A stretch of DNA of 64,000 nt from NCBI RefSeq assembly GCF_003063625.1, contig NZ_CP026604.1, forward strand, positions 4,504,065 through 4,568,064, in the 5' to 3' direction. Positions 19,589-28,409 of the stretch are shown here, in pieces. Both the position numbers and the translations under genes were made by a program. The notes under the pieces are model-generated. The model was not told where the DNA came from and ran no database searches. It saw only the letters and a program-made list of their open reading frames with translations. Numbering within the stretch: the stretch's first letter is position 1; each line of letters opens with the position of its first letter. The stretch comes from Saccharobesus litoralis (lineage in GTDB: Bacteria > Pseudomonadota > Gammaproteobacteria > Enterobacterales > Alteromonadaceae).

Positions 19589-20317
19589 TTACGAAGACTG
19601 TAAGATTTTTAATAACTGATCGGCCGGTTGATAGCCGGGAATTAATTGACCACTTTCAAGAATGATCGCAGGCGTACCAGAAACACCTAGCTTACTGCCT
19701 AACTCGTAATGTTCTTGAATTGGCACATCGCATTTTTTCGCGGTAATAGCGCCTGACATTTTCGCGTCTGTCATGGCTTGTTGCTTATCATCCGCACACC
19801 AAATACTGACCAAATCGTCAAATGAACGACTATTCATGCCACCACGTGGAAAAGCTAAATAACGTACAGTAATACCCGCGGCATTGTAATCTTTCATTTC
19901 ACCATGCAATTTACGACAGTAACCACACGTGGTATCGGTGAAAACATTAACTACATATTTTTCGTCTTTGGCTTTAAATTCAATCATGCTACTGGCAAAT
20001 TCAGCAACCGCATCTTTACGCGCAACGGCTAAAACGGCTTCTGTTTCGTTCTTCATGCCTTGTTCCATGTTGTAAACTTGGCCATGTACCAGAAAGCTGC
20101 CTTTTTTACTGAAATAAAACAAACCGCGTTTCGTGGTAACTTGATACAAGCCGTCGACCGGAGAGTTTTCAACTTTTTCAACATTCATTCGGATATTAGC
20201 AAAATGCTGAACTACGCGTTCATATTCAGATTTACTAACCGATACATCCGCCGCCACAGCAGAAAACTGCAGTGATAAAGCGACAGCTAAAGAACTAAAT
20301 AATTTAATTTTTGCCAT
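19589..20317 (-). CDS. dsbC: Thiol:disulfide interchange protein DsbC
   Basis: A 242-residue periplasmic disulfide isomerase (E. coli 236) with a signal peptide ending AVAAD. The N-terminal dimerisation domain spans about 25-80. The thioredoxin-like domain has the active site CGYC (131-134) in NVFTDTTCGYCRKLH, and a second structural Cys pair follows (SIWC and KKCDVP). The cis-proline is in SGTPAIIL. It corrects wrong disulfides with DsbD. It lies 10 bases before recJ. Its usual upstream partner xerD is 14 kb away here. Confidence 0.95.
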   Translation of the reverse strand: MAKIKLFSSLAVALSLQFSAVAADVSVSKSEYERVVQHFANIRMNVEKVENSPVDGLYQVTTKRGLFYFSKKGSFLVHGQVYNMEQGMKNETEAVLAVARKDAVAEFASSMIEFKAKDEKYVVNVFTDTTCGYCRKLHGEMKDYNAAGITVRYLAFPRGGMNSRSFDDLVSIWCADDKQQAMTDAKMSGAITAKKCDVPIQEHYELGSKLGVSGTPAIILESGQLIPGYQPADQLLKILQSS

Positions 20318-20605
20318 AGGTAAAACTTAACGACTCAGAAAATAAAATGGGTTCTAAAGGATTAGACCCTTGCATTGGCCTAAAAGTTACAGACTTGAGC
20401 GGGCAATTGCAATAAATGCGCGATAAACGTAACGAAAATCTATGTAAACAAGCTAACCTGACTTATCATTCTTTAAATCTTGCCACACTATAAACCCTAT
20501 CTGGTCACTATCTATCAAAAAGACTTAATTTTTACGTTAATTTGCGATTTATAGTCTAGGCTTTATAGAGCAAATATTAACCACTAATCATTTTTTGTAA
20601 GCCGC

Positions 20606-22618
20606 ATGCAATTAAGTATTCGTACCATGGTTGTCACCGGTTTTATATCGGTTGTTCTGCTTTTATTGGTTTTGTCTGTTTTAACAATTTCAGGCACAAG
20701 CAGAATAGGCAACGCATTGGATAACTTTGTCAATGTCGAACAACCTATGGTTGTCAATGCCATGCGCCTATCTACCAGTGTTAACGATATTACAACGCAA
20801 GCGGGTTATCTGCTAATTGACCCAAGCCCTGCCTCTCTTAAGCAGCTTAAAGCGACTTTAGACAAGGTTGATAACAAATTTGCGACACTAAAAAGTCAAG
20901 TTACAGCTATTGAAGACCAAACCCTACACAATAAATTAAGCCAGAAAATAACAATAATAAATCAAGCTTTAGTTAACCTTAAACGCCAACTAGACGACGT
21001 GATCAGTTTGTCCAGTCACCCTGAACAGAATTACCCCGCACAGCAATTATATAAAATGGAAGTCGAGAGCCAAGCCGTGCAAATCAAGCAATACTATATA
21101 GATTCACTGCTCATTATTGAGGAGCTGGCATTACCCGAACTGCAACAAGGCTTATCTTATCAATTAGGACAATTTAAGGAGCTGGACAACATAATCCGAA
21201 TTTTTATTTATACCAGAGACGAAAAAGCGATTGGCGACATCGACCTATTTAGTCGCGGGCTAACAGAGCAATTAGCCTCTTTTATAGAACAAAATGAAGA
21301 CGAAGCCGACGATGAAATCATAGACATAGCCTATGATATTCAAACGTATTTCGAGCAATACAAAACCTCAGCTGAACAAATTATTGAGTTAAATCAAGCC
21401 GAGAACTGGCGTAAAGACGCTTACTTAGTTCGCACTCAATTACAGCCACTGTCACAAAATTTACGCACGCATTTAACCAGCTTAGTCAAAGCACTTAACG
21501 ACAGTGCTCAGCAACAAAGCAGTAAGTTAATCGACAATAAAAATAGCCTGCAAGTGAGTATTCTCATCATGACAGGCATTGCGATAGTCATTGGCTTTGG
21601 CGCTATATTTATTATTAGCCGAACCATAAACAACTTTATAAAAACCTTGAAATCTGCCCTCACTGCGCTTAGTCAAGGTGACTTAACCCAATCTATTGCC
21701 ATGAGCCGTCTTAAAGAATCAAGTGAGTTTGCGACTGCATTTAATTACTACAATCAGCAAACACATGATTCTATATCGCAGACAACCCATATTGTTAAAG
21801 AGATTGAATGCTTGTCGAACAAACTGAGTCGTTGTTCGCAGGCCACCGATAAATTAGTCAATAATCAACGGCAACAAGCGAGTTCGGTTACGCAAAATAT
21901 ATGTGAGCTAGAGCGCTTGTCCCACGAAATGCAACACAGCTCTAGTCACTCTTCTGAACAAGCCCAACAAACGCGGCAACACTCTAATCAAGGTGCGACG
22001 CAGATCCAATCGCTAAAAACAGGAATTAACTCGCTAGCTAACAATATTCAGCAGGCGGTCGAACAGGTCGACTATGTTGACCAGCAAAGTAATGAAATAG
22101 CCGAAATTACCGGTGTGATTGCCGGTATTTCAGCACAAACCAACCTATTGGCATTAAACGCCGCTATTGAAGCCGCCAGAGCAGGTGAACAAGGCCGTGG
22201 TTTTTCCGTGGTCGCCGAAGAAGTGCGCAGTTTAGCGCAGCGTACACAAGAAGCCACAGCCAAAATCACCACTATCATTGAACAGCTTCATACGCTAATT
22301 AATTCAGCGAAAGCATCCATGCAATCCAATAACCAAGAAGCAGACGCCTGTGTTGCCAGTGTAGATGGCGCCATTCAAGTTTTTAGTCAAATTGATCATG
22401 GTGTGGAAACGATAGTATCGGCTTCGGATTTAATCAGCACTTTAGCGAATAAGCAAAATGCCATGACCGAGGAGATCCATCATTGCATTGACCAAATAAT
22501 GCTAGAAGCAGAAACAGCAAAAGATAATGCCAGCCAGTTTAAGCAATACAACGACACCCTTGAAAGTACATCGAAACATTTATCCAAACTCATTTCGAGT
22601 TATAAGCTCAATATGTGA
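20606..22618 (+). CDS. Methyl-accepting chemotaxis protein
   Basis: A 670-residue transmembrane chemoreceptor. TM1 is about residues 7-30; a largely helical periplasmic sensor region of about 285 residues follows; TM2 is about 314-338 ([20 protein letters not shown]). A HAMP segment follows TM2 ([17 protein letters not shown]). The cytoplasmic signalling hairpin is typical: [20 protein letters not shown] then [15 protein letters not shown] (about residues 510-545). The ligand is unknown. The stop is only 7 bases before a di-heme peroxidase gene on the same strand, so the receptor may be transcribed with three redox genes. Confidence 0.93.
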   Translation: MQLSIRTMVVTGFISVVLLLLVLSVLTISGTSRIGNALDNFVNVEQPMVVNAMRLSTSVNDITTQAGYLLIDPSPASLKQLKATLDKVDNKFATLKSQVTAIEDQTLHNKLSQKITIINQALVNLKRQLDDVISLSSHPEQNYPAQQLYKMEVESQAVQIKQYYIDSLLIIEELALPELQQGLSYQLGQFKELDNIIRIFIYTRDEKAIGDIDLFSRGLTEQLASFIEQNEDEADDEIIDIAYDIQTYFEQYKTSAEQIIELNQAENWRKDAYLVRTQLQPLSQNLRTHLTSLVKALNDSAQQQSSKLIDNKNSLQVSILIMTGIAIVIGFGAIFIISRTINNFIKTLKSALTALSQGDLTQSIAMSRLKESSEFATAFNYYNQQTHDSISQTTHIVKEIECLSNKLSRCSQATDKLVNNQRQQASSVTQNICELERLSHEMQHSSSHSSEQAQQTRQHSNQGATQIQSLKTGINSLANNIQQAVEQVDYVDQQSNEIAEITGVIAGISAQTNLLALNAAIEAARAGEQGRGFSVVAEEVRSLAQRTQEATAKITTIIEQLHTLINSAKASMQSNNQEADACVASVDGAIQVFSQIDHGVETIVSASDLISTLANKQNAMTEEIHHCIDQIMLEAETAKDNASQFKQYNDTLESTSKHLSKLISSYKLNM

Positions 22619-22625
22619 GGTCAAT

Positions 22626-23603
22626 ATGAAACGCTACATCTTGCACTTGATATTCACTTTAATGGTCTGCACGCCACTATTGGCAGCTGAGCCATTAGGC
22701 ACACCCGACCCTGACGACATGATTTTATATGATGACGAGGAAAATACCGAGCTAGAAGTCGAACTAGGCAAAATGTTATTTTTTGATACTCGTTTATCTG
22801 TTAATGGCCAGCAATCTTGCGCAACGTGCCACAACCCAGATTTAGGGTTTAGTGACGGCATGGCAAAAGGCGTAGGCACGAAAAATAATCCTTTGGGTCG
22901 CAACACACCGCACATTTATAACATGGCTTGGAGCAGTGTTTTAATGTGGGACGGCCGCGAACCGACGCTAGAGCAGCAAGCACTAGGACCAATTGCCTCA
23001 GGTCAAGAAATGATGCTACCGCTTGATGAACTAGAACGCCGATTAAATGCCGTAGCTGGCTATCGCCGCCTATTTAAACAAGCCTATGATGTCGACAAAA
23101 TAACGCGTGACGAAATAGCCCGAGCCATTGCGGCTTTTGAGCGAACTATTGTTATCGACGATACCCCATTTGACCGCTATTTAGCAGGCGATACCCAAGC
23201 CATGAGCCAAGATGCAATTAAAGGGTTAGCCCTGTTTAAAGGGAAAGGAAATTGTACACAATGTCATGATGGCCCCAACTTTACCGACGACAGTTTTCAT
23301 AGCTTAGGGATTAAAGATAATGATCCGGGTCGCGCCGCTATTACAGGCGATAAACAATTTTTGGGGGCTTTTAAAACGCCAGGGTTACGCAATACCGAGC
23401 TCACTGCACCTTATATGCACGACGGTTCCTTAACCAGCTTAATGGATGTCGTTAAATTTTATAACCAAGGCGGAGGTGGCGCTAAACACACAAGCAATTT
23501 AGTTAAACCGTTAAATTTAACGGCTAAGGAAGAACGCCAGCTTGTCGCCTTTTTAAAATCGCTAACTCAACCGTTTGAAGTCGACGTACCTAAAATTCCT
23601 TAA
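22626..23603 (+). CDS. Di-heme cytochrome c peroxidase / MauG family protein
   Basis: A 325-residue periplasmic protein. The start at 22626 follows a TGAGG site and gives a signal peptide (ending LLAAE); the longer frame overlaps the MCP gene and is not needed. Two c-type heme sites are present, CATCH (65-69) and CTQCH (210-214), in the CCP/MauG arrangement, and the conserved LFFDTRLSVNGQQSCATCH and KTPGLRN segments are seen. Members reduce H2O2 or carry out oxidative protein modification. Gene pairing with a cupredoxin and a P460-like cytochrome differs from a plain stress-peroxidase setting. Confidence 0.92.
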   Translation: MKRYILHLIFTLMVCTPLLAAEPLGTPDPDDMILYDDEENTELEVELGKMLFFDTRLSVNGQQSCATCHNPDLGFSDGMAKGVGTKNNPLGRNTPHIYNMAWSSVLMWDGREPTLEQQALGPIASGQEMMLPLDELERRLNAVAGYRRLFKQAYDVDKITRDEIARAIAAFERTIVIDDTPFDRYLAGDTQAMSQDAIKGLALFKGKGNCTQCHDGPNFTDDSFHSLGIKDNDPGRAAITGDKQFLGAFKTPGLRNTELTAPYMHDGSLTSLMDVVKFYNQGGGGAKHTSNLVKPLNLTAKEERQLVAFLKSLTQPFEVDVPKIP

Positions 23604-23647
23604 TTAAACGTTAAGAATTAAAAATTAAGCATTAAGTGGTGTAACCC

Positions 23648-24268
23648 ATGAACAAAATAATTGTAATCGTTTTGGCCTTTTGTTTTACCAGTGTTAGTGC
23701 GATGGCGGGCACCCTCACCTTAACACTAACATTTGATAAACGCCCTCCTTATGCCGGCCTTGCCTATCTTAATGATGGAGGTAATTTCAGTAATGCGCCT
23801 ATTGATCAAACCAATAAAGCCTTTATTAGCAACGCCTATATAGTCACGCCAAATAGCAAAGTGGATTTTGTTAACTCAGATGATATTGATCACAATATTT
23901 ATGCCAACTCCCCTACTCACAATGTCAAGTTTGACTTAGGACTTTTACAACCTAAACAAAGCATCACCCTTTCAAACTCTGATTGGCCAACTGATGCTGT
24001 TATCCGCATTGGCTGTAAAATTCATCCGAAAATGAAGTCTTACATAGCTAATGTTGCATCGAGCAATAGTCAGGTGATCGCATTTGACAACAAAACTAAA
24101 ACTTATACCGTCACGCTAGACAACGTATCCGTTGCCAACGCGCCATTTGCGTTATGGCTACCGGGATATGACCCTATTAAAGTAAATATTAAACAAGGCG
24201 AAACCAAATCACTTAAGTTAATGAAACGTGGAAAAAGTAAAGGAACTGGCAGTTTAAGTTACCAATAA
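23648..24268 (+). CDS. Cupredoxin-like copper protein (methylamine-utilisation type)
   Basis: A 206-residue exported protein (signal peptide to about residue 20, MAG). The region about 60-135 has a type 1 copper site pattern: His82 in DHNIY, then Cys123, His126 and Met129 in GCKIHPKMK. This matches plastocyanin-like proteins often annotated as methylamine utilisation proteins. A C-terminal beta-rich extension of about 70 residues follows. It probably shuttles electrons in the periplasm between its two cytochrome neighbours. Its stop overlaps the next start by one base (TAATG). Confidence 0.82.
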   Translation: MNKIIVIVLAFCFTSVSAMAGTLTLTLTFDKRPPYAGLAYLNDGGNFSNAPIDQTNKAFISNAYIVTPNSKVDFVNSDDIDHNIYANSPTHNVKFDLGLLQPKQSITLSNSDWPTDAVIRIGCKIHPKMKSYIANVASSNSQVIAFDNKTKTYTVTLDNVSVANAPFALWLPGYDPIKVNIKQGETKSLKLMKRGKSKGTGSLSYQ

Positions 24269-24885
24269 TGCTGAATATAAAACCCGTGCGGGCACTGTGG
24301 ATAGGCCTGATATTATCAAGCCTGTCAGGTCAACTTGCCGGTGCCCAACCATGCCAATCACAGCCGCATAGCTGTCAACCCATAACGGGAGACAGTCCTT
24401 TAAACATACAGCGCCTCGGCTATCAACAATGGCCATGGCTGGCTGGTGTTGCCTATTCTAGTTTGCATTGGCAACAATTTGTTGCTATTTACATTAATCA
24501 AAACGCTGACATTTATAAAAACAACTTTACTAAATACCAGCTCGAATTTAATGACGAAGAAGAACAAGCCGCAGAACTGACTTATCAAACCTATCAACAA
24601 GGCACCATAATTGTTAAAGAAAATTACTTAACTAACAACAAAGCAAAAGGCCAACTCGCATCAATCACGCTAATGATTAAACAAGCGAAGGGGTATTTTC
24701 CAAAGGGTGGTGATTGGCAATATTTGCAATACAGTGCCAATGGCCGCTTACTTATGCAAGGTCATCAAGGCGACCCGCATATCTATAATGCCTGTGCCAA
24801 TTGCCATCAAAATGTAGCCGAAAGAGATTATGTGTTTTCGACCCTGTTGAATGCAAAGCCAGAGCCTAAACCTGCTAAACGGTAA
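24268..24885 (+). CDS. Cytochrome P460-like c-type cytochrome
   Basis: A 205-residue exported protein (signal peptide ending LAGAQ). A single heme c site CANCH (176-180) lies near the C-terminus. The preceding strands (KGYFPKGGDWQYLQYSANGR) resemble the cytochrome P460 fold, in which the heme site is also C-terminal. P460 enzymes oxidise hydroxylamine or detoxify NO species; the lysine cross-link that defines them cannot be judged here. It is translationally coupled to the cupredoxin gene, the last of this four-gene run. Confidence 0.7.
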   Translation: MLNIKPVRALWIGLILSSLSGQLAGAQPCQSQPHSCQPITGDSPLNIQRLGYQQWPWLAGVAYSSLHWQQFVAIYINQNADIYKNNFTKYQLEFNDEEEQAAELTYQTYQQGTIIVKENYLTNNKAKGQLASITLMIKQAKGYFPKGGDWQYLQYSANGRLLMQGHQGDPHIYNACANCHQNVAERDYVFSTLLNAKPEPKPAKR

Positions 24886-24962
24886 TCGACTAGAAAAATA
24901 TTGTTTAATGGGTAAGCATCTGGCAATACTATTTGGGCTTGCTAAATTATAGACGCAACCAG

Positions 24963-25052
24963 TTAGATGTTTACGCAAGATCTGATTTCATAGTCCCAAC
25001 GACAGCGATTATCCATACGAGACGACACTTTCACCACTAAAAGCTTTGACAT
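24963..25052 (-). pseudogene. Remnant of a second copy of the 49-residue membrane-protein gene
   Basis: In this minus-strand frame the last residues read RWDYEIRSCVNI, against RWDYENKSCVNAS in the intact small gene at 27160-27309, and DNA identity is obvious (TTTACGCAAGATxTGxTTTCATAGTCCCA). The hydrophobic N-terminal half is not recognisable. Only 29 codons are left from the nearest ATG, so it is most likely a fragment left by duplication within the Rhs locus. Confidence 0.6.
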
Positions 25053-25131
25053 TATTTGGGTAAATCACAGATATCCGCGAAATGCTTGTCGCTAATTACG
25101 GCGAGGAAATACGCCAGATCATCATAAAGCC

Positions 25132-25160
25132 AACGCCTGAGTTAAAACCTCGGGCGTTTT
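25132..25160 (+). terminator. Terminator candidate downstream of the redox cluster
   Basis: A 10-bp stem AACGCCTGAG / CTCGGGCGTT (one G-T pair) with loop TTAAAAC and a short T-run. It lies about 250 bases after the P460-like gene. Confidence 0.55.
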
Positions 25161-25502
25161 ACGTTTGGTCATAGCGAAATTTTAATCATATTCAGATGAC
25201 CAAAATCATCATATCTGACGGCAGTTTGGTTAAAAGTATGATGCAGTTTGAGAAAGGTTATGATCGGAGTTGGGAGATCGTGCGATAAGAATTTGGTAAG
25301 ACGATAAAGTCAGTCGATATTATCGTGGTAAAAACGTCATAACCTTGCCAAATTGTTCGAAAAATAATTTGGCGAAAACTATGACATTATTTAGGTAAAC
25401 AACACCAATCAATCAGAATGACTCATTTTTCTATTACATAAATAAAATAACTCTTACCCGCAGTTGCTACATTAACGGCATTGCAATTTATAATCACTCA
25501 AG

Positions 25503-26027
25503 CTAATACCACTCATAAAATGGTTTTATGTCCCAAATCCAAATTCCGGTTGCGAGTAGATAAAACGATAAAATGAATAAAGAAAAAAGAAACACTTTCA
25601 ATACAATTTCAGCGACAATCAAATATTTAAGTATTTGAGGAGAACACAAATGAAAAATATTGATTAATTGTTCAATTATCAAGAAAGCGGCGCAGGCACC
25701 AACAAATACAAATATCCCCATATAGCTACTATAGCTATCAGGTTTTATTATAAGGCTCGCGAATCCAAGCCAAGTACAAGAATAGAATATTGAATAATCA
25801 TAAGCTGCTTCTAGTTGCTTTTGGGGTAATACGGAAAGCGTTTTCCCTTTTGATGCAACAAAATAAAAAACAGTCAGCAACAATTTGCAGTAAAAGCTTT
25901 TTGAAAACGCGTGCGGGTCATTTACAAAATCTAGCCACGCTAAGTCAATAACCAGGAATACAACGGTTATGATTAGAATGTTTATTGCTGATTTAGTGTT
26001 AAAGTAATTTTTCTTAATTTGAACCAT
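25503..26027 (-). CDS. Membrane protein, candidate immunity protein of a displaced Rhs tail
   Basis: A 174-residue protein with about four hydrophobic segments (near residues 14-32, 45-60, 98-120 and 140-165). I do not recognise a family. It sits directly downstream of a short frame that begins with a piece of Rhs core (26062-26262), the position where immunity genes sit in Rhs systems. That context, and not the sequence, suggests an immunity role. Low GC content like the rest of the Rhs locus. Confidence 0.6.
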   Translation of the reverse strand: MVQIKKNYFNTKSAINILIITVVFLVIDLAWLDFVNDPHAFSKSFYCKLLLTVFYFVASKGKTLSVLPQKQLEAAYDYSIFYSCTWLGFASLIIKPDSYSSYMGIFVFVGACAAFLIIEQLINIFHLCSPQILKYLIVAEIVLKVFLFSLFILSFYLLATGIWIWDIKPFYEWY

Positions 26028-26061
26028 AATTTAATTTAGTCTGGATGTTTGAAGCTTATTC

Positions 26062-26262
26062 TTAAGCACACTCACTCAGGATGAATTTACCATTGAAAAA
26101 ATACAATTGGTCGTACATACCATTTTTAACGAATAATTGGCTTATTATTCTATCATCGCCACAAAAAACGCTAGTCCAAACCTTATCTGTTTTTTTAGGT
26201 TTGTTCCCGTTAGACTGACGAGCTACCTGTCCACCAAACTGAGTAAAATCTTTTGCAACCAT
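26062..26262 (-). pseudogene. Displaced Rhs fragment: core piece fused to a short tail
   Basis: A 66-residue frame. Its first 17 residues, MVAKDFTQFGGQVARQS, are identical to residues about 898-914 of the full Rhs protein, where they are internal. After the junction the sequence changes; part of the following DNA (AAAAAAACxGATAAGGTTTGG) resembles the toxin-tail coding DNA of the full Rhs gene, but in another frame. This looks like a recombinant or decaying tail. Whether it is translated is unclear. Confidence 0.6.
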
Positions 26263-26275
26263 TTTATGGTGCCGG
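26211..26275 (-). repeat. Copy of an Rhs core segment at a tail junction
   Basis: About 65 bases match the full Rhs gene at 31138-31202 almost exactly (from the CACCATAAAATGG end to GCTCGTCAGTC). A second copy is at 27969-28046. Both copies lie just after an immunity-like membrane gene. Confidence 0.8.
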
Positions 26276-26307
26276 TTTCAAATACATATTATCGCCAATT
26301 TAAACAG

Positions 26308-26646
26308 TTATATTCCGTTCAACGCTAAAAATACTCCTACTAAAATACCTAATACAGAGATACATAACCTCAAATTAAAATAAGTGGGGGTTTCTGACTT
26401 TTTGATAACGCCTCCAATACTGGATATCTCATTTGTTATCAACCCAAATATCAATTCAAATACAAAGAAAAAAATCATCACTATTGCTAAATAAAAATCC
26501 TCTTGTCGGGGGGATATTATTTTTTTTGCAATAAGATACTCTATTAAACCAAATGATAATATAATTAAAAAAATCACGAGCCAAAACGTGGCCGTATATG
26601 TAGATTTACTAAATTTTTTATGAATTGAGTTCATTGGGTTAGTCAT
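26308..26646 (-). CDS. Small membrane protein, candidate immunity protein of the orphan Rhs tail
   Basis: A 112-residue protein with three predicted membrane segments (about 20-45, 52-70 and 92-111). It is a paralogue of the gene at 28079-28405: the last about 40 residues are nearly identical (ETPTYFNLRLCISVLGILVG) while the first half has diverged. Its ATG overlaps the end of the orphan toxin-tail frame by 8 bases (ATGACTAA), the coupling expected for a toxin-immunity pair. Membrane location suggests that the cognate toxin acts at the membrane, which is inference. Confidence 0.7.
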   Translation of the reverse strand: MTNPMNSIHKKFSKSTYTATFWLVIFLIILSFGLIEYLIAKKIISPRQEDFYLAIVMIFFFVFELIFGLITNEISSIGGVIKKSETPTYFNLRLCISVLGILVGVFLALNGI

Positions 26647-27087
26647 CTGAAGTTAAGTTGATAATAAGTTCTCCTGCATTAACTCCTGAGTCAAATGCAC
26701 CCAAAACTGGATAGGCAGGAGCTATAAAGCCACTCCTTTTAGAAAGCCAAGAAGCATCACAAAGGCATTGTGTAGCTCCGTAGTTCACAATACCTACACC
26801 TGTTGCACCAATTTTGACATAGGGATGCGGAGCAAATGCACTTGTTGTATTTGCCCCGATTGTAATGACTGGCGAAACAACATTACAGTAGAAGGTCGTA
26901 GCATATCCACTACAAAAACCTAGCCCAAATCTTATCGTTTTTTTAGTTTTTTGTTCGCTAGACTTCCCTTTTGGACGCCATGCATTACGGCATTCTTTAT
27001 TTGCTACACATGCTGCCATAGATTGCTTATTAGTTACTCTACCACTGGAACCAATTGTTGCTACAATACTGTGAGCTTCTTCAATTA
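26639..27087 (-). pseudogene. Orphan Rhs C-terminal toxin tail
   Basis: The frame matches the last about 150 residues of the full Rhs protein, starting at EEAHSIVATIGSSGRV. An in-frame TAA lies just before that point, so the Rhs core is gone. An internal ATG at 27019 (MAACVANKECRNAW) could start a 126-residue protein. The first half is almost identical to the full-length tail; after TQCxCDAS the two differ (SWLSKRSGFIAPAYPVL against DASTVSGGLAIRYPQL) and then converge on ELIINLTS. This is a displaced tail, probably silent unless recombined back onto the core. Confidence 0.75.
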
Positions 27088-27159
27088 ATTATGCTATTGA
27101 CAGCGTTATTGTGATCTGAAAATGAAGTGTCCCATTCAGAAATGTTACGGTTAGGGGCC

Positions 27160-27309
27160 TCATGAAGCGTTTACGCAAGATTTGTTTTCATAGTCCCAGC
27201 GACCGCCATTATCCAGACAAGAATCGATCTCAATTTCACCCGCAAGCCATATAAGACCCACGATTAGCAGAAATAGTGCAGTAGCAACTAAATAATATTT
27301 TTTCTTCAT
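27160..27309 (-). CDS. Small single-pass membrane protein
   Basis: A 49-residue frame: a lysine-rich start (MKKKYYL), one hydrophobic helix (about residues 7-23), then an acidic-to-polar tail with a Cys pair, CLDNGGRWDYENKSC. It begins 3 bases after the stop of a fragmentary frame (27312-27473), again like an immunity gene behind a toxin tail. A decayed copy exists at 24963-25052. It is too short for most gene finders. No function is known to me. Confidence 0.55.
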   Translation of the reverse strand: MKKKYYLVATALFLLIVGLIWLAGEIEIDSCLDNGGRWDYENKSCVNAS

Positions 27310-27311
27310 AG

Positions 27312-27473
27312 TTAGTATTTCTGATCCAGTCCATTTGGTCTAAAGGGCGAGCATAAAACTTTACAATCGCCTTGGGGGTTGTTATTACCTTGTTGCTGAC
27401 CATATAAATTTGCTTTTTGGTCGGCATGACTAGCAGATAAAGGATCACCTTTAATATTGTATCGACCCACTCT
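27312..27473 (-). pseudogene. Fragmentary frame, possible remnant of another Rhs tail
   Basis: An in-frame stop lies just upstream (27474-27476). The readable part includes GRYNIKGDPLSASHADQKAN then LYGQQQGNNNPQGDC, a composition seen in Rhs or YD-type tails (NLYG, NNNP). It ends 3 bases before the 49-residue gene. I treat it as the end of a lost tail; the assignment is weak. Confidence 0.4.
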
Positions 27474-27499
27474 CTAGTGTTACTAATAATCAGATATAG

Positions 27500-27874
27500 T
27501 TACTTACATTTATGGTTATTTTTTGAGGAAAGTAATATGTTCGCTAAGTCTTTTATTGCCTTTTGACTTTCATTCCCTTCAGAAACCAATGGGGCGTAAT
27601 TTACTATTATCTGTTCAAAATTCAGACAAATATTTTCCGAAACTAAAGCCAGTCTCAGGTACGAAACTGTATCAGAAGGATCAATATCAAGGAGCTTTTT
27701 AGCTGTTGTAAAAGCATTCTGATAATCACCTAAAGATAGAAAGCGATTATAATCAGTAACTAGCTTGGAATACTCCAATACTATTGGATTAGGAAAGTTA
27801 TTGGCATTAGCATTTGAAAAATAAATACTAGTAATCAACATAATTACAGTAACCAGCAAAGTAGGTTTATACAT
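27500..27874 (-). CDS. Exported TPR-like small protein, possible periplasmic immunity protein
   Basis: A 124-residue protein with a signal peptide (to about residue 25, SNANA). The mature part is helical with a TPR-like repeat (YQNAFTTAKKLLDIDPSDTV) and two cysteines (ENICL and NHKC). It follows, by about 20 bases, a decayed Rhs core-plus-tail frame, so it may be an immunity protein that acts in the periplasm. The family is not recognised. Confidence 0.55.
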   Translation of the reverse strand: MYKPTLLVTVIMLITSIYFSNANANNFPNPIVLEYSKLVTDYNRFLSLGDYQNAFTTAKKLLDIDPSDTVSYLRLALVSENICLNFEQIIVNYAPLVSEGNESQKAIKDLANILLSSKNNHKCK

Positions 27875-27896
27875 AATATTAGCCTTTATTAAATTT

Positions 27897-28046
27897 CTAA
27901 GGTACTACCAACGTACCAGTTCCAGATTTTGGAATCACTCCCATGAAACCATTCCATTCACTAGGTATTTGTTGATTCGAATAGTAGGACCAAGACTGAC
28001 GAGCTAACTGTCCATAAAATCTTTTGTAACCATTTTATGGTGCCAG
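27897..28046 (-). pseudogene. Displaced Rhs fragment: core piece plus a short different tail
   Basis: The stretch 27969-28046 copies the same Rhs core segment as at 26211-26275, with a 10-base deletion that breaks the original frame, and keeps RQSWSYYSNQQ in a readable frame. After that the sequence diverges (IPSEWNGFMGVIPKSGTGTL) to a stop at 27897. It lies right after the immunity gene of the full Rhs protein. Confidence 0.65.
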
Positions 28047-28078
28047 TTTCAAATACATATTATCGCCAATTTAAACAG

Positions 28079-28405
28079 TTATATTCTGTTCAACGCTAAA
28101 AATACTCCTACTAAAATACCTAATACAGAGATACATAACCTCAAATTAAAATAAGTGGGCGTTTCTGCCTTTTTGATAACTCCGTCAATACTGGATATCT
28201 CTTTTACTATCAATCCGAATATCAACTCCAAAAGAAAGTTCTGTGTAATAATCATTGCAAAATATAACGATTTTTGCTCATCATTTATCATTCCTAAATA
28301 GTGCAAAAATATCACTAGAAGGAACAATAAAACGGTAAACCCGATTGAAAGCCAAAATATTAATGTATAAATAGGCTTACTAAACTTTTTATGACTCGAC
28401 GGCAT
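28079..28405 (-). CDS. Small membrane protein, candidate immunity protein of the full-length Rhs toxin
   Basis: A 108-residue protein with three predicted membrane segments, 4 bases after the Rhs stop codon. It is a paralogue of the gene at 26308-26646, with a nearly identical C-terminal third and a diverged N-terminal half. The conserved pairing of a tail of the same type with a membrane protein of the same type at both places supports a toxin-immunity relationship. No known immunity family was recognised. Confidence 0.72.
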   Translation of the reverse strand: MPSSHKKFSKPIYTLIFWLSIGFTVLLFLLVIFLHYLGMINDEQKSLYFAMIITQNFLLELIFGLIVKEISSIDGVIKKAETPTYFNLRLCISVLGILVGVFLALNRI

Positions 28406-28409
28406 TTGA

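Larger units (their letters stand above)
24886..25502. other. Gene-poor region between the redox cluster and the Rhs locus
   Basis: Over 600 bases without a full gene. It holds a decayed piece of a small membrane-protein gene (24963-25052), a hairpin terminator (25132-25160), and two imperfect copies of a TGACATTATTTxGGTAAA sequence near 25048 and 25381. I see nothing else definite. Confidence 0.5.

Noticed and set aside
27236-27448. 70-codon minus-strand frame
   Set aside because: It overlaps both the 49-residue gene and the Rhs-like remnant in another frame; the other frames show meaningful patterns and this one does not.
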